Below, in pieces: positions 1 to 13,200 of a DNA stretch of 64,000 nt. Origin of the DNA: Branchipolynoe longqiensis. Its lineage: Eukaryota; Annelida; Polychaeta; Phyllodocida; Polynoidae. The DNA lies in contig CM059190.1 of the NCBI GenBank assembly GCA_030323885.1, positions 101,726,483 to 101,790,482 of the forward strand. Direction: 5' to 3'. The stretch's first letter is position 1. Each line of letters opens with the position of its first letter. The notes below the pieces were generated by a model that saw only the letters and a list, made by a program, of their open reading frames with translations, did not search any database and was not told the DNA's origin. The position numbers were made by a program, and so were the translations under genes.

Positions 1-226
1 GTCTTGCCCACTTCATATATAAAATAAAAAGACAACTATATTGTATTTTTCTTCTGGAATTTCACAGCCGCTCTCTTCACGTGCATTACATATACCCCTC
101 CAGTTAAGCTAGTGACAATTATCGGCAGAATCTGGAACCACTCTATTCGGGTAATTTCCAGCTTAACTGGGGGGTGGGGGTGGGGGGGGGGGGTCTATTA
201 CAAGTTAAAGCTGCATATTCCGATTG

Positions 227-402
227 GTTGGTAGTTGGAGTTTTACATCCTGGCAACATCTAAGGTCATATCAGGACGGTGACAGTGCTGATTTATAGTG
301 CTGCCCCGCTGGGACTCCAGGCCACCAGTACCATGACCTGATATCCCACTGAGTCACATTATTCTGACAGACCCAACCAGACCTTTGCGCTCTTAATAAT
401 GT
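227..402 (-). mobile_element. SINE-A, head-truncated copy
   Basis: Carries the SINE-A body in reverse: tail-side ggagttttacatcctggcaac, atctaaggtcatatcagga, then tatagtgctgcccc and the catgacctgatatcccact block, decaying before the tRNA-like head. Confidence 0.8.
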
Positions 403-477
403 TGCCATTCCTTTCCTACCAGCTCTACCGATTCCCGCCATCCCTTCCTGAATACTGGGGAGTCCACTGAACATGCC

Positions 478-681
478 AAATAAATTTAAGCTTGCATGTC
501 AAAACTCTGACACCATAGGCTTCAGCAGTAAGATATTTTCCTCAATTAAATTGACAGGTTGTATTAAATTGACTGAGGTCCCTTCTATGTGGCAACACAT
601 GCTTAATGAGTACACCGAACCTATGTAAATGATTTAGTTTTGAAAATTTGATGCTTTCATCAGACTATGCAGCTTTGATAG
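478..681 (+). mobile_element. MITE-1, right part
   Basis: Matches the right half of the complete copy at 33298-33649: gcatgtcaaaactctgacac, cataggcttc, and the end catcagactatgcagcttt. The left half is missing. Confidence 0.7.
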
Positions 682-896
682 ATGACACATACTGTGTACT
701 AATACTCGCCACACATTAGATGGCGCCACCCCTTGAATCAGCTGCTCACATATTTTACTCATGTAACCTACTTATATATTTCACAAATGTCTTTACTTAT
801 GTCTTTGTTGCCTGTTCGCTGTGTTTCTGAACCATCCACCATGACTCACTCACTCAAACACTCATCCTTAGCGTCCTATGAGTTCTTTTCTCAATG

Positions 897-1093
897 TACA
901 GTAAAACCTCTCTAAATCGACCGACCATGAGACCAACTTTAAATGGTCGATTGAGGGAAGTGACCAGTTTAGGGAGATTTTCATTAGTTACAATGGTATT
1001 GTATGGGCGATCATTTGGGACCCAAATATAGCGATCGATATAGGGGAGTGGTCGATCTGTGGAGGTGGTCAGTTAGAGAGGTTTTATTGTACA
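897..1093. mobile_element. MITE-5 foldback element (pogo/Tigger-like ends)
   Basis: Begins GTAAAACCTCTCTAAATCG and ends TTAGAGAGGTTTTATTGTAC, imperfect terminal inverted repeats of about 18 bases next to TA-containing flanks. Ends of this type are typical of pogo/Tigger-derived MITEs, which is an inference from pattern. It abuts the first visible PGM3 exon. Related copies lie at 55010-55580 and, as a half, at 32455-32530. Confidence 0.7.
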
Positions 1094-1110
1094 GTCTTGT
1101 TGTTGTCCAG

Positions 1111-1209
1111 GGATGACGAACTGGGTCAATGTCTGCTGGATCTGGCTAAACTCGTTGGGGCGGAGAATGCATCTGGAGCAGAAAAAATTGTCTTCGCACG
1201 TGACACACG
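1111..1209 (+). CDS. PGM3: PGM3 coding exon (first in window)
   Basis: Reads [18 protein letters not shown] and ends FARDTR. The acceptor is tgttgtccag and the donor cg|gttagt. It begins with the last base of a split codon and ends with two bases (CG), completed by the G of the next exon to give the Arg of the ARDTRPSS motif. It lies directly after a MITE-5 copy whose right end is only 18 bases upstream of the exon, so that element supplies part of the pyrimidine tract region. Confidence 0.9.
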
Positions 1210-4200
1210 GTTAGTGGCCATTTCCGCAAGTTATAATGAATATTATTGTAGTGGTCTGCACTGACCTCTCAGGCAAGTAACCACATAGACAGGTAGGCGT
1301 GGGGAGTGTATTGATATCAGGGAGCCTAGGTGGTGTAATGGTTAGCACACTGGCCCGGAATGCAAAGAGATGTGGGTTCGAGTCCCGCTCTAGGCGCAGT
1401 ATTTCCCATTTTCATCACCCCCACGACACTGGTTGCCGTGATCAGGATCCTGTACAAGCTTTGCGCTGTATGGTTGTTGAACCTACCCTGTGTATGTATG
1501 TGTTAGTGCATTGCCTGTATGTATGTAATTGTAAGCATTACAAGACTTACAATTCCAGGGGGACGAGTGTAGTGGTCTGCACTGACCTCTCAGGCAAGTA
1601 ACCACATAGACAGGTAGGCGTGGGGAGTGTATTGATATCAGGGAGCCTAGGTGGTGTAATGGTTAGCACACTGGCCCGGAATGCAAAGAGATGTGGGTTC
1701 GAGTCCCGCTCTAGGCGCAGTATTTCCCATTTTCATCACCCCCATGACATTATTAACAAATCCCGTAAAAGGAAGCCAAGTGTGAGTTGGAGCTGGTATG
1801 GCACTCTGGCTGGCCCTCAAGACCTTCCGTTACATTGTATTAAAGCCAAATTTGTGGTGAAATGCGACGATGGAGGAGGCATCCGAGCGGAACAGAGCCT
1901 GTGGTCCGTAATTTGGCCTGCTTCAAAGCAGACCTAACTAAACACCAGGTCGCTTGACCACCTCCAATTCATCAATTGATTTTAAATATTCGCAGATGTA
2001 TGCAATAGTCTAAATGGATGGACAGAATGATTTCAAATGGGTCGGAGCTAAAGCCGGGGGGGGGGGGAGGGGATTATAAATCACCGCACCCACCCTCAGG
2101 ACGGGTATGAAGCTGACCAGAGGTATCTTATCTTGCCTTTTGGGAATGGAACTACAAATAATATTAGTCACATTATCCTGACACTGAGCTAACCAGTCCT
2201 TGCCCTATCCTATTAATGCCGAGCACTAGGCTAGGTAGCGACAAGTATCAATTTAATAAGTCATTGGGTTGACTCAACCGGGAATCGAACTCCCGATCTC
2301 CCGCAATGGAAGTTTGTGCTCTACCGATTCTGCTACCACATCTGGTCTAAGTTAAATATCTAGAATATGCAACTTTGCTTGACATTACTAAATGGACAGG
2401 CCGAGCAGCATGCCACTATCTGTGGCCCTACAGGACGGGATAGTGGCGCTAGGCGGCAAGTTTGAGAACTACAAGCTGCTCACCACGCCCCAGCTGCATT
2501 ACATGGTGAGGTGTCTGAACACGGCCAACGCCTATGGGGAGCCTACAGAAGCCGGATACTACGCCAAGCTGGGAGCAGCGTTCAATGAGCTCCGGACGGG
2601 GGTGAGGCCGCTAAATTAATAACATGGTCCATACAGGACCTGGAAAGTCTTCAAACGTTTTGAACTTCATTTGCACCATTTCAAGGCCTTGAAAAGCCTT
2701 GAATTTAACCAATTTTGGGTAATTACAAGATTAGTCCTGAAAATCCTTGAATTCCAATAAACTGTCCCCACTGATTTAAATTAGTCTGAAACCGCCATTC
2801 GCCATTTTCTTTTTCTCCCTGAAATCCAAATGAAAATAGTCACGGTGGAGTGAACTTCCTAGACCACAGAACAGGAACTATTAATTTGAAGCTAGACACA
2901 GGGTAGTTATTTGCTAATGTCTGTAGGTGTATGGTGGGCATGAAGTTTGGATTTCAGCAGTCCGTAGACAGTGAGCAGTTTGACGCACATAGGAGGTGTG
3001 TAGGAAAAGGTGGTAGCTGGTAGGTGGTACTGGTAGGTAGAGTGGAGAAATGTGCTGTATTTGTAAACCATTTGGTTCTAATTTTGAATATACTGTATTC
3101 TCACGGGTTAGCGCCCATTTGTGGTTAATGCCCACCCCCCACTTGGCCAATAGTTTGTAAATGTCCACCCCTTAAACGTCAACCCCCCACTTCAGTGATT
3201 TGCCTATTTAAACGCTCAGGGCGTTAACCCACGTAAATATGGTATATATGTAGAAGTTAATACAGATTATTGAATTATTGAAGTTACTTCCCGCTTTAGG
3301 TGGCGTCCTCTGGTGGCTATGTGGAGAACTTGATGGTGGACTGCGCTAACGGTGTTGGAGCAGACAAGCTGCGCCAACAACTGACGCACCTCCACGGACT
3401 GAAGGTGGCAATTTGCAATGACGGCAAGGAGGGAAAGCTCAACTTTCAGGTACCTGATTTGACTATAAATGTTGCTAGAATGTAAAACCCCAACAAACAA
3501 GCAAACTTTCAGGTACAGTTATTTCACACAAAGAAAGTGAGATGTACTTAGCACACACAAAGAGTCAAATTCACTTGCTTGTCACGCATGAGGAAAGTTG
3601 GCAACAGCACGCACACACCAGTTTTGCGCTGCTGCTCACTACTTGTCGTTCAAATTTTGACTTTATAATAAACGATTAAGGGCCTTCTCGTAGGTGTCAG
3701 CCAGAGAACTTCTCATCCAAACCATGCCTTGCCTTGTTCGTGTAAACGTAGGATTGAAATAATACACGATTAATTGTTGAAAGTTGAAAGCGCCCGCGAC
3801 TCTGAAATACATAAACACTTTGAGGTGATTAAAACTATGAACCCAACTTGGCTCCACTACACTACGCACACAATGCAGCAGTATGGCATCTACCCGATAA
3901 TGTCTGACTGAAGTAGTGCCCACACACCCGGCTAATTGTGGTATCTTTGTTCCAGTGCGGTGCAGATTTCGTCAAAATACAGCAGCGCTCTCCAGAGGGT
4001 GAGTACTGAAAAGTAATTACTAATTGACTGCCTGCCAACAGACGCGTGTGGTGAAGGTACTGTCAGTGTGCGAATAGGGCATTCTAGGTAGCCTAGCGGA
4101 TTAAATCATTCAAATCATTCTATCCCGTCACAGTGATGTGACTCAAACATGAAAGATTATTGTCGCGGTCCGAAGATAGATATAATTAATAAAAAAAATT

Positions 4201-7200
4201 TTTTTTGATACATTCATTGATTAAGTTGGGAAAATATTAATTCACGGACAATTTGGCTTTCCTCATTCCACTGCGCCTTTCCCTATCCTAGTAACACCGA
4301 GTGCCAGGCTTGTAAGTGTAAATTTTAAGATCGTTGATTTGACTAAGTTGGGATTCGAACCCACGACCTGTTGCACGAACGGGAAGCACTCAGCAATCCC
4401 GTCTGATGGCATGGTCGTGATTTGATTCGCGGTTTTCTCTCTCAGGAATGCCGGTCACTGTGGGTGATCGCTGCGCCTCATTTGACGGTGATGCAGACCG
4501 CATAGTCTTCTACTACACAGAAAAAGGTAGCATCTACATCTGATCCCTGCATACTGCATTATTACACCCTGCCATAATCAACGCTTCTTTAGATATGACT
4601 TTAGGTGTTGCCAGGATGTAAAACTCCAACAACCAACCAACTTAAAAGTTAGCCATTAAAGATAAAAATTACTTCAAACTAAAGTAAGGTAGATTATAAC
4701 AATCAAATTAACATAGTTGTCTCAAGAAAATGACAAACTCAAAACCATCGAACTATGCAACTTTAATATTGGCTTAATGTCAAAACCATCGGAATATACT
4801 TTTTAACTATGAAATTTCGAATTATTAGGAGAATAAAAAAATTAATGACAAAGATTTCATAACCTTTTCTGCTGTATTGCCAGATGGCAGGTTCCAGCTG
4901 ATGGACGGTGATAAGATAGCCACGCTGGTAGCTGGTTACATAAAGGACCTGCTCAGCACCAGCGGGCTGGTACTAAACATGGGCCTGGTGCAGACTGCCT
5001 ACGCAAACGGAAGTTCCACCAAGTACATCACGGAAACACTGGTGAGCCCAGACGGAGGAGCGGGACATAGCTCAGGCGGTAGCATGTCCACCTGTGAAGG
5101 TGTTGGTCATCCTATCGATCCTGCTCAGTGGACCCATTTTGCAGTTTGGGTTATTTTCCGTTCCAACCAGTGGTCCACAACTGGTTCATCAAAGGCTGTG
5201 GATGTCCTGTCTGTGGGAAAAGCACATTTAAAAGACTTCTTGCTGCTTATCGGAAAGAGTAGCCTATGTGTGGTGGCAGCGGGTTTCCTCCAAAGAAATA
5301 TCTGTTTGACGTCCAATAGCCGATGATACAAAAATCAATGTGCTCTAGAGGCATCATTTAATAAAACAAGCTTTTTGTGAGCCCAGAGGGTGGCCCTTTA
5401 ACTGTTGGTTTTTAACGCCATATGTCAAGCTGCTCAACCGGACGCGGTGGCCGAATCGGTTGAGCGCGGTCCTCGTGTGCGGGAGATCGGCAGTTGGGTT
5501 CCCAGTCGAGTCAAGCCAATGACTTATAAAATTGGTACTTGTCACATCTTAGCTTGGCGCTCAGCATTAATAGGATAGGGCAAGGACTGGTTAGCTCAGT
5601 GTCAGGATAATGTGACTGAGTGGGATGTAAGGTCATGGTGCTGATAGCCTGATTTCCCCATGGGACAGCACTATAAAGCCACCATGAGTGTGCACTATCA
5701 CAAGTCGGTACCCGTCTTGATATGACCTTAGATGTTGCCAGGACATAAAACTCCAACAACCAACTAAGTCAGTCCCCGTCCTGATATGACCTTAGATGTT
5801 GCCAGGACATAAAACTCCCAATAACCAACTAAGTCAGTCCTGTCCTGATATGACCATAGATGTTGCAAGGACATAAAACTGCAACAACGAACCAATCTGC
5901 GTGCTGGTTTGTTGGTTCAGAAAGTGCCGGTGGTTTGCGTGACGACCGGAGTGAAGCATCTCCACCACAAGGCGACTGAGTATGACGTCGGCGTCTACTT
6001 CGAGGCTAATGGTCATGGCACTGTTCTCTTCAGTGACAGCGCCACGGAGAAGGTTGTCCGGGCAGCGGCCGACTCCAGGTACAGTAACTCCCCGCGACGG
6101 CCTAATTGGACAATAAAGTTGCGAACACACTGGACGCTGACATTACGCGGTTATTGCGCATGCGTCACGCAGAATTCTTTGTCGAAATGTATGTAACAAA
6201 GAGAAGCCGAACACACTGGCGCGGGCGGTTCTCACGTGGTTCTCGGGCGGACAGATCGAATCGCTTTTGGACCGATTTTTGCCAATTGATGCGTGGCTTT
6301 TGACAGACTTTTTCCCGACTTCACCCAGCTTTACCCGGCTTTACCCAGCTTTACATGACTTGACTTTACCCAACTTGACTTTACCCGATTTGACTTTGCA
6401 TGACTTGACTTTGCACAACTTGACTTTACCTGATTTGACTTTATCCGACTTGACTTTACTTGACTTGACTTTACACGAGTTGACTTTACAGGACTTGACT
6501 TTACATGACTTGACTTTGCACAACTTGACACTTTGCATGACTTGACACTTTACATGACATGACTTTACACGACATGACTTTACAGGACTTGACTTTACAC
6601 GACCTGACTTTACACGACTTGACTTTACACAAATTTACTTTACATGACTTGACTTTGCATGACTTGACTTTACCCGACTTGAATTTACACGACTTGACAT
6701 TACACGACTTGACTTTACACGACCTGAATTTACCCAACAACACCATGAAGTTATTGTGTAAAGTCAAGTATTGTAAAGTCAGGTTGTGTATTCAAGTTGT
6801 GTTAAGTCAAGTCATGTAAAGTCAAGTTGTGTAAAGTCAAGTCGGGTAAAGTCAAGTCGGGTAAAGTCAAGTTGTGTAAAGTCAAGTTGTGTAAAGTCAA
6901 GTCGGGTAAAGTCAAGTCGTGTAAAGTCAGGTCGGGTAGAGTGAGGTTGGATAGAGTGAGGTCCGGTAGAGTGAGGTCCGGTAGAGTCTGGTTGAGTAAA
7001 GTCAGGTCGGGTAATATATATATGTATAGCTTTTATGTCTCGTGCCGTCCGCGTCTAGTGTGAGAACCGCATGCCATCCGCTTGTAATTGCCGCCCACGT
7101 CCTGTGTGTTCCTAGCTTATGGCCCTGTCACATTACGACGCTTCTCGCCGGTGTGCTGCCAACACGCAAAAAAAAGTCGAGAAACGTCAAACTTTTCGGC

Positions 7201-10200
7201 ACGGTGGGAAAAAGTTTGACGTCAGCGCAACGTGTTGGTAGCGTGTGGCCGATGTTGTGGTAACGTATATTGACGCGTGAGAAAAAAAACAAAAAAGGTT
7301 TGGCTCACCGTCCTGTTATGACCTTAGATGTTGCTAGGATGTAAAACAACAAACAAACAAAGCAACAGTTTGGCGCAATGAGCCTCAGGCATGCGCGGCG
7401 TGTGCCTAGCGTTCCCACAACGTTATTCCAGCGTGTTTAACGTATCTCGACGCACCCCTAACGTCGCCATAATGTTGGCACCCGCGCCTTGTCGCACGTC
7501 GAAAGTTTTGTGCAAGCACAAAACTTCGCCGATCCCCTGAATCGCGTCGCCGACTGTCGCTGTCAATCAACGAATACCAACGCGCGTACAATGCTTCCTG
7601 ATGTATCCCCACGTTCCGCCAAAAAATCACATACGTCAACATGCGTTGGCGAGAAGTGTCGTAATGTGACAGCACCATCCTCCTCCTCCTCCACCTCCTA
7701 CTTCTCCTCCTACACCCCTCCTCCTCCTACTTCTCCTACTCCTCCTACCCCACCTTGTCCTCATCCACCTCCCCCACCTACTCCTGCTCCACCTCCTGCT
7801 GCTCCACCTCCTGCGCCCCCTCTTCCTCCACCTCCTCCTCCCCCTCCTCCTCATCCTCCTCATCCTCTAAACCTGTTTCAGTTCTATTTCATGAAGAAAC
7901 CCTATCCAACTGTAAGCATTATATTGGCTACATCACTTTATCAGTTGATAAGGATCAAGGTTAGCAGCACAGTAGCTCTCAACGTTGATTTGCCTCTAAA
8001 TAACTCGCAGATAATACATTATTTCAAGATGTTCAAAATATGACTAGCCATATTCGATAATGATAATTGTTAATAAATTAAGTTGTGTTGGTTAAGTTGC
8101 AGGCCCTTTAAGTTGCGTTGTCTCTGTAATACATTCGTCTTGCTTTAGTTTGTCAGCGTCCCAACAGGCGGCAGCACAGAAGCTGAAGGCACTAGTGAAC
8201 CTCATCAACCAGGTAAGGGTCATGCAGACGCGCGCCCTCTCCTAAACTGCCTTTCTATTTGGTTGAAGTCACTGACGAATCGTATTCAGTTCAGACTCAA
8301 TTGGACAATCATTTAACGACACCAGTTAAAAACAGTCGAAATAAATCTGCATCGCTTCATTCAATTTGATATCAATCCATGATAGTTGCCGACATGGCTT
8401 CATTTAGTTTAATATCAATGCATGATAGGTGTTTGTGCGGCTTTATTTAGTTTGGTATTCTCTGTGGCGGAGTGGTTAGAGTGTCTGACTTTTTTCTAGG
8501 TCAGACTCCTAATCTGAAGGTCTGTGGTTCGATTCCCCATGCCCCCAGCTCTGCCAATTTGGATTTCCACCGCTGTGTATAACTTACAGCGTCATCAAAG
8601 GCCGGTTGCTCTCATACCACGTCTATGTAGTGTGGGAGGTTAAAAATCCCTTGGGTCGGTAAAAGTGTAGGCGCGGGCTTTCTATCAACCAGCAGTGGAA
8701 TGAGGAAGACCAGTTGTCTATGACTGAAATTTCCCCTGCTTAAACAACTAATGGACACAAAAAAAAAAAAAAAAAAATCAGTTTGGGGTAGATGCATATA
8801 GAACTTCATCTAGTTTGATATCAATCCATGATAGGTGCTACACAGCTTCATCTAGTTTGATATCGATCCATGATAGGCGCTACACCGCTTCATTTAGTTT
8901 GATACCAATCCATGATAGATGTATTTCTATCTTCATCTAATTTGATATCATTCCACGATACATGCATACACAGCTTCATTTAGTTTGATGTCAATCCGTG
9001 ATGGGTGCATATGCAGCTTTGTCTACATTGACATCAATCCACGATAGGTGTGTACACAGCGTCATCGAGTTTGATGTCAATCCACATTAGACGTGTACAC
9101 AGATTCGTCTAGTTTGATGTCAATCCACGATAGGTGCATACATAGCTTCATCTAGTTTGATGTCAATCCACAATACGTGCAACACGGCTTCATTAAGTTT
9201 GACATCAATCCGTGTTAGGTGTTTACACTGCTTCATCTAGTTTGATGTCAATCCACGATAGGTGCGTATGCAGCTTTGTCTAGTTTGATATCAATCCGTG
9301 ATAGGTGCGTATACAGCTTTGTCTAGTTTGATATTGTAGTAGTCTGCACTGACCTCTCAGAAAAGTAACCACATAGGTGGGTAGTGTGGTGATATCAGGG
9401 AGCCTAGGTGGTGTAATGATTAGCACACTGGCACAGAATAAAAAGAGATATGGGTTCGAGTCCCGCTCTAGGTATGCTATTTCCCATTTTCATCACCTCC
9501 CATGACAATATCAATCCGCGATAGGCGCGTATGCAGCTTCATTAAGTTTGGTATCAATCCGCACTAGGTGCATACACAGCTTCATTAAGTTTGATATCAA
9601 TTCACGCATAGTCCTACCCGTCGCATGACCTAGTTAACTAAGTACTGAGTGCGTGGACCTTGTGCTCTTCCCAGACGGTGGGTGACGCCATCTCCGACAT
9701 GCTGCTGGTGGAGACCATCCTGCATGCACGGGGCTGGAGCATTGCCGACTGGAACACCGCCTACAAGGACCTCCCCAACAGGCAGCTCAAGGTCAAGGTA
9801 AGGTCAACTCCAATGGAGGAGGAATACCGGACGCGCTGGCCGAATTGGTAGAGCACAGGATGCCCAGGTGGAATGTCGGGAGTTTGGATCTCAGCCGAGT
9901 CAAGCTAATGATGTACAAAATTGGCACTTGTCGCTTCCTAGCTTGGTGCTTGGCATTAATAGGATAGGGCAAGGACTGGTTAGCTCAGTGTTAGGGATAA
10001 TGTGTCTGAGTGGGATATCGGGTCATGGTGCTGGTGGCCTGGTCGCCCAGTGGTGCAGCACTATAAAGTCGCCATGAGTGCATACTGTCACAAGTCAGTA
10101 CCTGTCCTGATATGACCCTAGATGTTGCTAGGATGTAACACAGCAAACAAAGCTAAAACAAACAGAGCAGAGGCTGGTGGATGAACACCTGCTGTGTCAG

Positions 10201-13200
10201 GACAATATCGGCCTGGGTGCTTGTTTTGTTTGGGTTTTACGTTCTGGTAACATCTACGGTCATATCAAGATGGGTATCGACTTGTGGCAGTCTGTTTTTT
10301 TGTTGTTTTTAAATGGGTATGGAAATTTGACCTTTTTTTAAGCACGGAAGGTTTATGGAAAAGTTATGGAAATTCGGGTAGCCCAAGATAGACAAATACT
10401 GAAATGTATTATTCTGAAGAATAAATATATTTACACAAATAAAAGGAACAAAAACATGTTTTTGACACCCTTGTATTTATTTATCTTTGTGTTACGATTA
10501 TAAAATCTCCAAATGTCTTTAGTATTGATTTGTGTTTTTTTGATGCGCGAGAAGGAAGAACAGAGGCGGAGGTGGGAAAACTGAGGCGTTTATTGTGACG
10601 CCTCGGGCAACAGGAGGTGAGCAGTGGCAGGAGGGGGGGGTGAGTCGCTCAGGGCCGGGTGAGTCGCTCTCCCTCCCCTCGCATCAAACGAAATGCTTCG
10701 CATTACGACCAAAGTCATGGAAATTTGAGGTCTTTGGCCCTTGGAATATTTTTGGAAAAGTTATGGAAATGCTCACAGCCCAAGATGAACAAACCCCGAA
10801 AGGTATTATTCTGAAGAATAAATATGTTTACATAAATAAAAGAGACAAAAGGAAAGCAGACCACCCATGTGACAAGTTGCGTGTTTGTAGGTGAAGGACA
10901 GGACGGTCATCCAGACGACAGACGCTGAGAGGCAGACGACCGCCCCGCCTGGCCTGCAGTCCGCCATCGACAAGCTTGTTCAGACAGTAACCAATGGACG
11001 CGCCTTTGTGCGGTAAGAGGCACACACGTTGGAACTGTGCACCAAGAGAAATGTTGAATCTTGTTTGAAAGACACAATTTTACACAAATCAAAAGGCAAT
11101 TTTACATATGCATAACACATTGCATTGCAAATCAAAAAGAAATTTTACATAGTTGTGTCATGCTGTTGAAAGGCAATTTTACATATGCATAATGCAATTG
11201 AAATCACAATTTTACACACTGCCTAATGCAATTGACCAGACAGGATGGCCAAATGGGTTGAGCGTTCGCCTCCTTTTTTCGGATATCGGGGGATCCGAAC
11301 CCATGAGTTCGTGAGTTTGAACCCTGGTTAAGTCAAACCAATGACTTACAAAATTGATACTTGTCGCTACTTAGCAGAGCTCTGGGCCTTACTAGGATGG
11401 AGCAAGGACTGGTTGGCCCAGTGTCATGATAATGTGACGGTGGGATATCAGATCATGGTGCTGGTAGCCTGGCCTCCCAATGGGGCATCACTATAAAGTC
11501 ACCATGAGTGTGCACTGTCACAAGTCAGTACCCGTCCTGATATGACCTTAGATGTTGCGAGGACGTAAAACAACAACAACAAACAAACTAATGACTTTAA
11601 AGACCATTTAACCAAGTTAACCTAATGACTTAAAAATTGCTACCTAGCCTGACACTCGGCAATTGTAGGATAGGGCAAGGAACACTGGAATGAGCTTCAT
11701 TAATTATCTGTGTGTGAAATTTTCCTATTCTTAATCAACGAATTTCTCTTTTCTTTAAACTCCTTTTTTTCTGAATTAAAAAAACCTACCTGCCTGGCAA
11801 GAAGTAGTAGTGTGTGTAATGGCAAAAATGTATGTAGTGAGTAGCAGCTCACTACGCATGTTCCACAAAAAGGTCTATTTTGTCTGGCTAATTTTGATTA
11901 TGACAATCACCCAGACAAGATAAGACATGATACCCAAATGGCATGCTGACCTGCAATAAATATTTTGTCTTTTTACTTTGCTTTTTTGGTACGTTAGTTG
12001 ATTAAGCAGAGGAAATTTCAATCGCCGACAATTGCTCTTCCTCATTCCACTGCTCCTTTCCCTATGTAGCGACAAGTATCAATGTGAAAGTCATTAGTTT
12101 GATTGACTTGGTTAGGGTTCGAATCCCACGACCTACCAAAACGGGAGATGGGCGCTGAACTCTATCGGCCATTCTGTCTGGTTTATTTAAAGGTTTCTCA
12201 TCTGCTGTGTTTTGTTGGGAGCGGGATGTAGCACAGGCGGTAGAGTGTCCACCTGTGAAGGTGTGAGTCGTCTAATCGATCCTGCTCAGTGGACACATTT
12301 GAAGTTTGGGCTATTTTCCATTCCAACCAGTGGTCCATAACTGGTTCATTAAAGGCTGTGGTATGTGCTGTCCTGTCTGTGGGAAAGTGCATATAAAAGA
12401 CCCCTTGCTGCTTATCGGAGAGAGTAGCCTATGTGGCGGCAGCGGGTTTCCTTTAAAGAAATATGTCAGAATGACAATATGTTTGACGTCCAATAGCCAA
12501 TGATAAAAATCATGTGCTCTAGAAGCGTCGTTACCTTCTGCTGTGTTTTATAGGCCGTCAGGTACAGAGGACGTGGTGCGAGTGTATGCTGAGGCGAACA
12601 CCCAGGTAACATTGCAATCACTCATTTCTAAAACAGGGTGCAGTGGCCGATTCGGTAGAGCGTAGGCCACTTGTGCGGGAGATCGGGTGTTCAATTCCCG
12701 GTCGAGTCAAAGCAATGACTTATAAAATTGATACTTTTCATTTCCTAGCCTGGTGCTCGGCATTAATAGGATATGGCAAGGACTGGTTAGCTCAGTGTCA
12801 GGATAATGTGACTGAGTGGGATATCGGGTCATAGTGCTGGCGGCCTGAGTTCACAGTGGGGCAGCACTATAAAATTGCCACGAGTGCGCACTGTCACAAG
12901 ATCCTCATTTCTAAATGTTAAAAAAATAAAACAACACTCGGTTTTTGGTGGTTTTTGGTGGTTTTTTTAAGGCTGCATCATCCGATGAAGAATCAAATTT
13001 TCAACCCCCATGATTTGATTCTTTACATATCTAACCGAGATACTGGTGCACTTATTATAGCCCGGTGCACTTACTGTAGCCCGAGGGAATGCCTTGGCGC
13101 CTGGCGGTGCGGTGCGCCTCGGCGGAAGCGAGGATGTCGCGGACGGCGTCGGCCGCGGATGCTGGGGTGTGCTCCTCGGCTGGGTGGGAGTCGGGGTCGG

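Larger units (their letters stand above)
8340..9620. repeat. Minisatellite, ~53 bp unit, interrupted by two SINEs
   Basis: Degenerate copies of a unit containing ttcatctagtttgatatcaa and tccatgataggtg run from 8340 to 8455, 8795 to 9335 and 9508 to 9620. SINE-D (8456-8779) and SINE-C (9336-9508) inserted into it. It fills most of the intron and stops about 55 bases before the acceptor of the 9675 exon. Confidence 0.9.

Noticed and set aside
1319..1400. tRNA gene with good A and B boxes (also at 1638, 8456, 9395, 12643 and elsewhere)
   Set aside because: Each is the 5' head of a dispersed SINE with a shared non-tRNA body, and the anticodon arms are degenerate.
6267..7063. Repetitive LTL/KVKS-type frames on both strands
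   Set aside because: These are translations of the 15-16 base minisatellite; all frames stay open because the unit lacks stops.
7489..8043. 184-codon proline-rich + strand frame
   Set aside because: It is mostly translation of the (TCC/CCT)n tract and crosses a MITE end; no domain.
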